Shown here: piece by piece, positions 17,744-25,187 of the stretch
Position numbering within the stretch: position 1 is the first letter of the stretch
How the letters are laid out: every line of letters starts with the position of its first letter
Assembly (NCBI RefSeq): GCF_004299445.1
Contig: NZ_SCTC01000063.1
Coordinates: forward strand, 93,300 to 157,299
Length of the DNA stretch: 64,000 nucleotides
Direction of reading: 5' to 3'
Origin: Phenylobacterium sp.
GTDB lineage: Bacteria > Pseudomonadota > Alphaproteobacteria > Caulobacterales > Caulobacteraceae
Notes under the pieces: model-generated
Database searches by the model: none
What the model saw: the letters and a program-made list of their open reading frames with translations, nothing else
Told to the model about the DNA's origin: nothing
Translations under genes and position numbers: made by a program

Positions 17744-18726
17744 GTGGCGCTCTCGATTTGCACGCCGAAGGTCGTGAGCCGTGTCAGCGCGCGGTCGATG
17801 TCGAGCAGGGTCTCGGGGAAGTGCAATCCGGCGGCCGGCGGCGCCGCGCCGTCCAGGCCCAGGACGCGTTCCGCGCCGATCAGCACGCCCAAAGCCGTCA
17901 GGTGCGCCTGGCCCGCGGGATCGCTGACGATGGTCTGCTTCGTAGACACCGCGCCGCTCGCGTTGCGGCCGGTGACGTCGATGTAGATGTCGTGAGAGGC
18001 CCCGCCGCCCGCCGCCGTTCCTCGCGACTCGCCGGTCCCGAGGTCGAAGCGAACATCCGGCGCTCCGGTCACCGCCGCCAGCGCCGGCGTGTCCAGCACG
18101 CTCATCGGCAGGGCGTCGAACGCGGACTGCCCCGGCCGGGCGACTGAGCGTCCGTGCTGGGTCGCGTCAAGGTAGGTCCAGGCCCCGCCCCGCCGGATCT
18201 GCGCCTGGCCCACGAAGCCGCCGGCGTCGGCCACGGTCATCGGGCCAATGGGGTCGGCGTAGTCGTATAGGGCGGCCATCTCGACCCGCTCGACCACCGC
18301 GAACGTGCGCGCCGTCGCCAGCGCCACCACCGTCGTCACGCCCGCTTGCCAGTGCCCGAGCATCAGCGCCGGCCGTCTCGCCAGCGCCGCCGCGGCGATG
18401 GCGGTCGAGGCCATGCTGTCCGGGCCTCGCACGATGCCGATGTGGCCGGCGCCGGCGCGCAGGGCGGTCATCAGTAGATTGTCGCCCGGGTCCTGCAAGG
18501 CAGCGATCACCAGGTCGACCGGTCCCGCCTCGGCGAGTCCGGGCGCAGGGTCGTTCACACCAAGGCGGACGGTGCGCGCACCCAACGTCTTGGCCAGCTC
18601 GGCGCCGCTTTCGGGATTGCGGCCGCCCAGCACCAGCTCGAGGTCGTGCCCGGCCTCCCGGATCAGGCGGGCGACCGCGCCGCCGACCACGCCCCAGCCG
18701 CCGGCGATCAGGATGCGCGGGCTCAC
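17740..18726 (-). CDS. Saccharopine dehydrogenase-like NAD(P)-binding protein
   Basis: A 328-residue protein with an N-terminal Rossmann fold of the saccharopine-dehydrogenase/short-chain type (ILIAGGWGVVGGAVARLIREAG, then LVLGGRNPESG). The following PVDLVIAALQDPGDNLLMTALRAG is typical of this group, which removes or adds groups at an imine-like carbon or acts as a reductase of unknown substrate. It shares 4-base overlaps with both neighbours (GNAT upstream, MDR downstream), so the three proteins are translated from one mRNA. The exact reaction is not known. Confidence 0.85.
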   Translation of the reverse strand: MSPRILIAGGWGVVGGAVARLIREAGHDLELVLGGRNPESGAELAKTLGARTVRLGVNDPAPGLAEAGPVDLVIAALQDPGDNLLMTALRAGAGHIGIVRGPDSMASTAIAAAALARRPALMLGHWQAGVTTVVALATARTFAVVERVEMAALYDYADPIGPMTVADAGGFVGQAQIRRGGAWTYLDATQHGRSVARPGQSAFDALPMSVLDTPALAAVTGAPDVRFDLGTGESRGTAAGGGASHDIYIDVTGRNASGAVSTKQTIVSDPAGQAHLTALGVLIGAERVLGLDGAAPPAAGLHFPETLLDIDRALTRLTTFGVQIESAT

Positions 18727-19373
18727 AGGGTCACCGCCATGCGGTACTCGGCCGGGAAGCCGTGGTCGCGGGTGAGTTCGGGCGAGCGGATCTCGGCGAG
18801 GATCGAGAGGCCGTTGGCCTGGTAGAAGCCCACCGCCGGATTGTCGGCCAGGACGTCCAGCTGCAGTTCGCGGTAGCCCGCCTTCTTCGCCCGCGCGATC
18901 GCGGCCGCCAGCAGCGCCTTGCCGACGCCCTTTCCGCGATGTTGCGGGAAGGTCGAGAGCGCATGCAGATAGTAGACATCCTCGGGGACGTGGGCGTTCA
19001 GGTAGCTGGCTTTGGCCGCCCGCTGCGTCAGCCCCACCAGCTGGTCATGGGTCACTGCCCCCCGCTCGATCAGGCCGGGCGCCAGCGCCGCCAGGTTGGT
19101 CTTGAACGCGTAGAACTTCGGACCTTCGAACCCCAGCTCGATCCCCAGCAGCTCGCCCTCGGCGCCCACCGCCGCGGTCGTGCAGGCGGCGCAGAACAGG
19201 GTGTCGGGCGCGGTCCACGAGGCCGTCACCAGCCGCTCCAGGAGGTCGTCGGTCCCAAACTGGTAGCCGTAGCTGACCGGGCCGGTCGCCCGGATCAGAC
19301 CGGGGATCAGGGGCGCGAACCGCCCGATCTGGAGGGCGTCCGGCGCCCCCAGTTGCATGGTGTCGGCCGACAT
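18723..19373 (-). CDS. GNAT-family N-acetyltransferase
   Basis: A 216-residue acetyl-CoA-dependent N-acetyltransferase. The acetyl-CoA loop is in FPQHRGKGVGKALLAAAIARAKKAGY (Q/RxxGxG/A motif), followed by LQLDVLADNPAVGFYQANG, the classic motif B. The ATG at 19373 is preferred over 19379 because GAGGAG is six bases in front of it. It is the first gene of the TetR-controlled operon, immediately downstream of an inverted-repeat operator. The acceptor is unknown; such an arrangement is common for detoxification or antibiotic/amine-modification modules. Confidence 0.87.
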   Translation of the reverse strand: MSADTMQLGAPDALQIGRFAPLIPGLIRATGPVSYGYQFGTDDLLERLVTASWTAPDTLFCAACTTAAVGAEGELLGIELGFEGPKFYAFKTNLAALAPGLIERGAVTHDQLVGLTQRAAKASYLNAHVPEDVYYLHALSTFPQHRGKGVGKALLAAAIARAKKAGYRELQLDVLADNPAVGFYQANGLSILAEIRSPELTRDHGFPAEYRMAVTL

Positions 19374-19400
19374 GGTCATCTCCTCGCGTTCTTACCGTTA

Positions 19401-19431
19401 GTAAGTTACGATAAGTAACTTACGTATCGTA
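19401..19431. promoter_or_regulatory. TetR operator: two overlapping inverted repeats
   Basis: The divergent promoter region holds a perfect palindrome GTAAGTTAC-gataa-GTAACTTAC (19401-19423) overlapped by a second one, TACGATA-N11-TATCGTA (19407-19413 with 19425-19431). The stretch is clearly AT-richer than its surroundings. Position between a tetR gene and its divergent operon makes it the expected binding site for that repressor, with autoregulation of both transcripts. Confidence 0.75.
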
Positions 19432-19453
19432 GGTTTGAAGTCAAGGAGGACCC

Positions 19454-20029
19454 GTGTCCGGCAAACGGCTGCCGCGTGATGAGCGCAGGCTGCAGCTCCT
19501 GGAGACCGCGGCCGCGATCGTTCGCGCCGAGGGCACCGACGCGCTCACCCTGGCCCGCGTGGCCGAGCAGGCGGGAGTGACGAAGCCCATCGCCTACGAG
19601 CACTTCGAGACCCGCGCTGGTCTGCTCGTGGCTCTCTATCGCCACTTCGATGCGCGCCAGGGGGATGCCGCCCGCGCGGCGCTGGAGAGCCGTGCGCACA
19701 CGCTGGAGGACGCCGTGGCGATCCTGGCCGCGGCCTATGTGGACTGCGCCCTCGAGGCTGGCCGCGAGTTCGGCGCCATCACCGCGGCGCTCTCGGCCAC
19801 CGAGGAGATGGACGACTTCCGCCACGCCCAGCGCGAGGCCTACGCCGATCTCTACCGCAAGGCCCTGAGCCGCTTCACGCCGCTGCCGGCCAAGGGCGGA
19901 AAGGCCCTGTTCCTCGGCCTCATCGGAGCTGCCGACACCCTCGCCAACGCCGCCGCCGCCGGTCGGATGTCTCGCAAGGACGCCATCGACGCGCTCGTGC
20001 GCATCATGTTGGGCGCGCTCAAGGTCTAG
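19454..20029 (+). CDS. TetR/AcrR-family transcriptional regulator
   Basis: A 191-residue repressor with an N-terminal helix-turn-helix (residues ~10-55: LLETAAAIVRAEGTDALTLARVAEQAGVTKPIAYEHFETRAGLLVALY) and a variable ligand-binding C-terminal half. The start is GTG at 19454 with AAGGAGGA upstream. It is divergent from the GNAT/saccharopine-dehydrogenase-like/MDR operon and an inverted-repeat operator lies between them. Its stop codon overlaps that of the convergent EamA gene: the bases CTAG at 20026-20029 serve both strands. Inducer unknown. Confidence 0.9.
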   Translation: MSGKRLPRDERRLQLLETAAAIVRAEGTDALTLARVAEQAGVTKPIAYEHFETRAGLLVALYRHFDARQGDAARAALESRAHTLEDAVAILAAAYVDCALEAGREFGAITAALSATEEMDDFRHAQREAYADLYRKALSRFTPLPAKGGKALFLGLIGAADTLANAAAAGRMSRKDAIDALVRIMLGALKV

Positions 20030-20454
20030 CGCGCCAGCATCAACGCGCCGCCGGCGATCAGGCCGACGCCGGCCCAGTGGCGCAGGCTCAGGTGTTCGCC
20101 CAGGAAGGCCACGCCGAAGATCGCCACCAGCACGATGCTGAGCTTGTCCAGCGGGGCCACGCGTGAAGCATCGCCCAGCTGCAGCGCGCGATAGTAGCAG
20201 ACCCAGGAGGCTCCGGTGGCCACGCCCGAGAGACCCAGGAACAGCCAGGTCCGCGGTCCGATCCCCTCGATCGGCTGGAACTGTCGCGTCGCCGCCAGGA
20301 AGGCGGCCAGGACGATCAGGATCACCACGGTTCGGATCAGGGTGGCGAAGTCGCTGTTCACCCCCTCGACCCCCACCTTGCCGAAGATGGCGGTCAGCGC
20401 GGCGAACGCCGCGGACAGCAGGGCCCAGGCCTGCCAGGGCAGAGCGGCTTGCAT
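20026..20454 (-). CDS. Half-size EamA/DMT-superfamily transporter
   Basis: A 142-residue membrane protein with about five hydrophobic helices corresponding to a single EamA repeat (ALLSAAFAALTAIFGKVGVEGV ... APLDKLSIVLVAIFGVAFLGEHLS). Typical EamA exporters carry two such repeats (~290 residues); single-repeat members exist and would work as dimers. The reading frame and both termini look intact, so I do not call it a fragment. It is convergent with tetR and follows the large hybrid kinase on the same strand 33 bases away. Substrate unknown. Confidence 0.85.
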   Translation of the reverse strand: MQAALPWQAWALLSAAFAALTAIFGKVGVEGVNSDFATLIRTVVILIVLAAFLAATRQFQPIEGIGPRTWLFLGLSGVATGASWVCYYRALQLGDASRVAPLDKLSIVLVAIFGVAFLGEHLSLRHWAGVGLIAGGALMLAR

Positions 20455-20487
20455 CGGTGATCCTCGCCTCGGAAACGAGGCGTCAGG

Positions 20488-22839
20488 TTAGGCCGCGGCC
20501 GCCTCGGCATCCATCGCTTCGGCGCGGCGGTTCGCGGCGGCGACGATTTCGGTGACCAGCGCGTCCGGCGCGATCGGTTTGCCGACCACCCCGTCCATCC
20601 CGGCGTCGAGATAGGACGCACGCTGGTGGGCCAGCACGTTGGCGGTCAGGGCGACGATGGGCGTCGCCGCCGTCATGCCGCCCATGGCGCGGATGCGGCG
20701 AGCGGACTCAACGCCGTCGATGCCCGGCATCTGGATGTCCATAAGGATCAGGTCGAAGCCGCCCCGCTGGGCAGCCTCGACGCCGGCGTAGCCATCGTCC
20801 GCGGTCTCGACATCGGCCCCGAGATTCTCGAGCAGCTTGGTGGCGATCAGACGGTTGGTGGCGTTGTCCTCGACCACCAGGACCCGGACGCCGTCGAGCA
20901 CGCTGGCGGCCGCCTGGACCGGTTCGGCCGGCGCTGCGGTCGTCTCGGCGCGCACCTCGATCCAGAACGTCGAGCCGTGACCCTCGACCGACGTGAAGCC
21001 CACGTCGCCATGCATCAACTCAGCCAGCCGCCGCGTGATCGCAAGGCCCAGGCCCGAGCCGCCGAACCGCCGCGTCGTGGACGCGTCGGCCTGGTTGAAC
21101 CGCTCGAACAGCCGCGCCTGCGCCGCCGCCGGAATGCCGACGCCGCTGTCCTCGACCTCGAAGCGCAGCACGCCCGGGGCGGGCTGCAACGTGCGGACCA
21201 GGACATGGCCAGTCTCGGTGAACTTCACCGCGTTGCCGATCAGGTTGAACAGCGCCTGACGCAGCCGAACCGGATCGGACGTCACCCAGCCGACGCCCGG
21301 GTCGCACTGGACGACGAGCCGCAGATCCTTGGCCCGAGCCTGCGGCTCGAGAAGGCGGACGACGCCCGCCACCAGGGCGCCTGGATCGACCGGCTCGCAC
21401 GCCATCTCCAGCCGGCCGGCCTCGATCTTCGAGAAGTCGATGACGTCGTTGAGCAGTTCCGAAAGCATGGCGCCGCACGACAGCGCCTCGGACAAGAGAG
21501 CACGTCCGTCCTCGGTCAGGTTCTCGGTCTTCAGCAGGTGCAGCACGCCCATCACGCCATTCATCGGCGTGCGGATTTCGTGGCTCATGTTGGCCAGGAA
21601 GGCGGCCTTGGCCTCTGCGCCCGCCTCGGCGGCCCGCTGGGCCTCCTTCAACGCCAGCTCCTGGCGCTTGAGAATGTCGCAGTCCTGAACCAGGCCCACG
21701 GCCTTAAGCCAGCGGCCGTTCTGGGTGACCTGCAGGTGGTGGAAGACGCGCACCCAGCGCTCGGTCCCGTCAGGCCGGATGATGCGGGCCTCGAAGCTCT
21801 CGCCTGACTGCTTGTCGCCCCGGTGCAGCGCCCGGAACGAGGCCCGCACGTGCGGCAGGTCGTCGGGGTGGAAGCCGGGATAGCGAAGGTCGATGGCCTC
21901 GTCGTAGTCCGAGTTCTTTTGCCCGGTGATCCGCTCGAATTCGGGCGAGCACCAGAAGGTCTTCCGGACGTGGTCGATCTCATAGACGCCCGCCTCGGCC
22001 GCCTCGAGGGCGAGGTTCAGGCGCGCGGCGTTCATCGCGATATCGCGCCGGGCCTTCTTCATCTGCTGCTCACCCTTGCGCGCGGCGTCGCGCGCGGCGG
22101 CCAGTTCGGTGATGTCCTCGGACATGCCCTTTAGAAGGTAGACGCCTTCGGACAGGCGCTCGGGCTGCACGGTCACGCGCATCGTCAGCCAGACGTCGCG
22201 GGCCCGGATGCGGTGCTCGAACTTCTGAGGCTCGCCCCGCATGACGGCCCGGCTGAGCTGCTTGCGCAGCCGTTCACGATCGCGGGGTTGGATGAACTCG
22301 TAGAAGCGCTCGGCGGGCCAGGTCTCCTCTTTGAAACCGAGCAGGTCGCGGATCTCGTCCGACCACCAGATCGAGTTGGCGCGCGGGTCGAACTCCCAGA
22401 TGCCGAGGCCCGCCGAGGCGCCCAGCAGTTTGCGGGTCTTGCGCGCATTTTCCAGTTCCTGGGCGCGGGCGCGTTCGGCTGCGGCGTCCCGCATGGTCAC
22501 GATGAAGCAGCCGTCTTCCAGCTTCTGGGTGCGGGCGGCCATCCAGAGCAGGCGACCGTCTTTCGTGCGAATCCTCGCGTCGCGCTCGGCGACGACGCCC
22601 GGAACCATCTCCCGCAGCCGGGCCGCCGCCTCTGCGCCGTCATCCGTGACGAAGAAGTCGAGGGCCGGAGCTCCGATGATCTCAGTTTCGGCGTAGCCGG
22701 TGAGCCGCGTCCAGGCTGGGTTCACAAGGAGCATGACGCCCTTGGAATCGACCACGTGCATCAGGTCGCTGCTGTGTTCGAACAGCGCCTGGATCATTTC
22801 GGCCTTGTCGGCGGCGCGTGTCGCGCTCTTCCGAGTCAT
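20488..22839 (-). CDS. PAS-domain hybrid sensor histidine kinase
   Basis: A 783-residue cytoplasmic hybrid kinase without obvious membrane helices. Order: three PAS/PAC units (about 15-130, 140-255, 275-395), a HisKA dimerisation domain with the phospho-accepting His in FLANMSHEIRTPMNG (~residue 410), an HATPase domain (N box LFNLIGNAVKFTETGHV, G boxes DSGVGIP and GGSGLGLAI) and a C-terminal receiver (VLVVEDNATNRLIATKLL; Asp in LILMDIQMPGIDG; conserved Lys in VGKP). The start is the ATG at 22839 behind GGGGAAG. It is an orphan; its output partner is not adjacent. A phosphorelay through an Hpt protein such as ChpT is possible but not shown. Confidence 0.92.
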   Translation of the reverse strand: MTRKSATRAADKAEMIQALFEHSSDLMHVVDSKGVMLLVNPAWTRLTGYAETEIIGAPALDFFVTDDGAEAAARLREMVPGVVAERDARIRTKDGRLLWMAARTQKLEDGCFIVTMRDAAAERARAQELENARKTRKLLGASAGLGIWEFDPRANSIWWSDEIRDLLGFKEETWPAERFYEFIQPRDRERLRKQLSRAVMRGEPQKFEHRIRARDVWLTMRVTVQPERLSEGVYLLKGMSEDITELAAARDAARKGEQQMKKARRDIAMNAARLNLALEAAEAGVYEIDHVRKTFWCSPEFERITGQKNSDYDEAIDLRYPGFHPDDLPHVRASFRALHRGDKQSGESFEARIIRPDGTERWVRVFHHLQVTQNGRWLKAVGLVQDCDILKRQELALKEAQRAAEAGAEAKAAFLANMSHEIRTPMNGVMGVLHLLKTENLTEDGRALLSEALSCGAMLSELLNDVIDFSKIEAGRLEMACEPVDPGALVAGVVRLLEPQARAKDLRLVVQCDPGVGWVTSDPVRLRQALFNLIGNAVKFTETGHVLVRTLQPAPGVLRFEVEDSGVGIPAAAQARLFERFNQADASTTRRFGGSGLGLAITRRLAELMHGDVGFTSVEGHGSTFWIEVRAETTAAPAEPVQAAASVLDGVRVLVVEDNATNRLIATKLLENLGADVETADDGYAGVEAAQRGGFDLILMDIQMPGIDGVESARRIRAMGGMTAATPIVALTANVLAHQRASYLDAGMDGVVGKPIAPDALVTEIVAAANRRAEAMDAEAAAA

Positions 22840-22937
22840 CGGCTTCCCCCGCACGCCTCACGTCCAGGTAAGCAGGATTTGAGGCGAGCAAAGGCATAGG
22901 TTGTAAGTGTAAATTTTGAGTTGTGCGTCAGAACGGC

Positions 22938-22969
22938 GCTCGCGAGGCGCGCCGTAGCGCCCCGCGAGC
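22938..22969 (-). terminator. Nested hairpin after the acyl-CoA dehydrogenase gene
   Basis: GCTCGCG-a-GGCGC-gccgta-GCGCC-c-CGCGAGC forms a 12-bp interrupted stem just beyond the stop of the dehydrogenase gene. No T-tract follows on the minus strand, so it is a possible transcript-end hairpin rather than a clear intrinsic terminator. Confidence 0.4.
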
Positions 22970-22986
22970 CGAACCGTTGTGACGTC

Positions 22987-24177
22987 CTAGAACGCGCTTT
23001 CGCCCGTGATCGCGCGCCCCAGGATCAGCGCGTGCACGTCATGCGCGCCTTCGTAGGTATTGACGGTCTCGAGGTTCGAGGCGTGGCGCATCACGTGGTA
23101 CTCGCCCGAAATCCCGTTGCCACCGTGCATGTCGCGCGCGACGCGGGCGATATCCAGCGCCTTGCCGCAGTTGTTGCGCTTCAGCATCGAAATGGCTTCC
23201 GGCACCCACGCGCCTTCGTCGATCAGCCGGCCCAGGGCCAGGGCGCCCTCGAAGCCCAGCGCGATCTCGGTGGACATATCGGCCAGCTTCTTCTGCACCA
23301 GCTGGCGCGAGGCCAGGGTGCGGCCGAACAGGCTGCGGCTGGACACATAGTCGCGCGACGCGTGCAGGCAGAACTCGGCCGCGCCCATGGCCCCCCAGGC
23401 GATGCCGTACCGCGCCTTGTTCAGGCACGAGAACGGCCCCCGAAGGCCCTCCACGCCCGGCAGCATGGCGTCTTCCGGCACGTGGACGTCGGTCAGCGAG
23501 ATCTCGCCCGTCACCGAGGCGCGCAGGCTGAGCTTGTTGAGGATCTTGGGGGTCTCGAACCCCTTCGTCCCGCGCTCGACCAGGAAGCCCCGGATCTTGC
23601 CGTCCAGCTTGGCCCACACCAGCGCCACGTCGCTCACCGGCGAGTTCGTGATCCACATCTTCGCACCGTTCAGCACGTAGCCGTCCGAGACCTTCCTCGC
23701 GGTCGTGCGCATCGACGCGGGGTCCGAGCCGCCGTCGGGCTCGGTCAGGCCGAAGCAGCCGATGATCCGGCCGGCGGCCATGCCGGGGAGATACTTGCGC
23801 TTCTGCTCTTCCGACCCGAACGCATAGATCGGATACATCACCAGCGAGGACTGCACGCTCATGGCCGAGCGATAGCCGCTGTCGATCGCCTCGATCTCGC
23901 GAGCGATCAGGCCGTAGGCCACGTGGTTCACCCCGGCGCAGCCGTATTCTTCCGGGAGCGTCGGGCCCAGGAAGCCCAGTTCGCCCATCTCGGTCATGAT
24001 CTCGCGGTCGAAGCGCTCCTCGGCGTAGGCCGAGACCACGCGGGGCAGGAGTTTCTCGCGCGAGTACTGGCGGGCGGCGTCCCACACCATGCGCTCCTCC
24101 TCCGAGAGGCGCGAAGACATGTCCAGGGGGTCGTCCCAGCGGTAGGTCTTCTGGGGCGCGCCAGCGTCGAGCGGCAT
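22987..24177 (-). CDS. gcdH: Glutaryl-CoA dehydrogenase (acyl-CoA dehydrogenase family)
   Basis: A 396-residue flavin-dependent acyl-CoA dehydrogenase, best matched to glutaryl-CoA dehydrogenase, which oxidises and decarboxylates glutaryl-CoA to crotonyl-CoA in lysine, tryptophan and aromatic degradation. Supporting motifs: [20 protein letters not shown] near the start, the FAD/substrate segment [18 protein letters not shown], and the catalytic glutamate in [20 protein letters not shown], a C-terminus characteristic of this enzyme. The ATG at 24177 has AAGGAG six bases upstream and is preferred to the TTG at 24192. The enoyl-CoA hydratase gene lies 44 bases upstream on the same strand, consistent with crotonyl-CoA hydration as the next step. 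Confidence 0.9.
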   Translation of the reverse strand: MPLDAGAPQKTYRWDDPLDMSSRLSEEERMVWDAARQYSREKLLPRVVSAYAEERFDREIMTEMGELGFLGPTLPEEYGCAGVNHVAYGLIAREIEAIDSGYRSAMSVQSSLVMYPIYAFGSEEQKRKYLPGMAAGRIIGCFGLTEPDGGSDPASMRTTARKVSDGYVLNGAKMWITNSPVSDVALVWAKLDGKIRGFLVERGTKGFETPKILNKLSLRASVTGEISLTDVHVPEDAMLPGVEGLRGPFSCLNKARYGIAWGAMGAAEFCLHASRDYVSSRSLFGRTLASRQLVQKKLADMSTEIALGFEGALALGRLIDEGAWVPEAISMLKRNNCGKALDIARVARDMHGGNGISGEYHVMRHASNLETVNTYEGAHDVHALILGRAITGESAF

Positions 24178-24221
24178 GGGGAACTCCTTCAAGATCAGTC
24201 GCGCGCGGGCTTACCGGGTTT

Positions 24222-25046
24222 TCAGGAGCCCGTGTAGACGCCTTTGCGTTTCTCGCGGAACGCGGCCTGGGATTCCTGGACGTCGTTGCGAGCCCGGCGC
24301 GAGAATTCCAGGCCCAGCGTCTCGTAGCGCAGCGCCTCGTCGAGGCCGGCATCCTGGTTGTGTTGCAGCACCCGCTTGGACATCCGCAGCGCCAACGGCG
24401 GCCAGCCGGCCATTTCCTCGGCATAGGCGACCGCTGCATCGACCAGCTGGTCGGCGGCCACCACACGATTGAGCAGGCCAAGCCTCAGCGCCTCCTCGGC
24501 CCCCACCGCGCGGCTGGTGAAGATCATGTCGGCCGCCGCCGCATAGCCCACCACGCGCGGCAGGAAGAACGACAGGCCGCTGTCGGGCGACAGGTTGCGC
24601 TCGATGAAGACGCTCTTGAACCGGGCGTGCTCGGAGCCGATCCGCACGTCGCAGGCCAGGGCGGTCGAAAGGCCCGCGCCCGCCGCTACGCCGTTGATGG
24701 CTCCGATCACCGGCTTGTCGAAATGGGCCCACATCGACGCCCAGCGGCCGACCCAGCCCATGCCGTCGATGCGCTCGTTCTGGTTCTTCCGCGCGATGCC
24801 GCCCTCGGCCATCACAGCGGCGCCGGCCTGCAGATCGGCGCCCGAGCAAAACCCGCGGCCCGCGCCCGTGAGCACCAGGCAGCGCAGATCGTCGTCGGCG
24901 TGAGCCGCCTCGAGAACGCCCGTCACCTCGTCGCGCATCGCCTGCGACAGCGCGTTCAGCCGGTCAGGCTTGTTGAGCGTCAGCACGCCCACCTGGCCTC
25001 GCCGCTCCCAGAGGATGTGCTCCAACACCTGCGTCCCGTCGGCCAT
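24222..25046 (-). CDS. Enoyl-CoA hydratase/isomerase
   Basis: A 274-residue crotonase-fold enzyme. Oxyanion-hole segments are visible: RCLVLTGAGRGFCSGADLQ (first) and KPVIGAINGVAAGAGLSTALACDVRIG (second). The usual second catalytic Glu position reads SPDSGLSFFLPRVVG, i.e. a PDSG/PDxG pattern as in PaaG/isomerase-like members, so a hydratase or an isomerase are both possible. The start is taken at 25046 (MADGTQVLEH) behind GGGGGA; the ORF track version adds 45 unlikely residues. It is the upstream partner of glutaryl-CoA dehydrogenase. Confidence 0.88.
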   Translation of the reverse strand: MADGTQVLEHILWERRGQVGVLTLNKPDRLNALSQAMRDEVTGVLEAAHADDDLRCLVLTGAGRGFCSGADLQAGAAVMAEGGIARKNQNERIDGMGWVGRWASMWAHFDKPVIGAINGVAAGAGLSTALACDVRIGSEHARFKSVFIERNLSPDSGLSFFLPRVVGYAAAADMIFTSRAVGAEEALRLGLLNRVVAADQLVDAAVAYAEEMAGWPPLALRMSKRVLQHNQDAGLDEALRYETLGLEFSRRARNDVQESQAAFREKRKGVYTGS

Positions 25047-25187
25047 CGCGCGTCCCCCGTCCCGTTGTGTCCGAGACAGTCGCGCCGAACGGGCGACAAG
25101 TCGAATCGGGGAAGCGAAGTCAGCGGGGGGCTCGTGGAGAGCCTTCCCCCGAATCGGCGGCCCGGCGGCCGCTCCGTTCAATTCGCC

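Noticed and set aside
20626-21807. Plus-strand ORF of 393 codons over the hybrid kinase
   Set aside because: Antisense mirror of HATPase/receiver coding sequence; no domain pattern.
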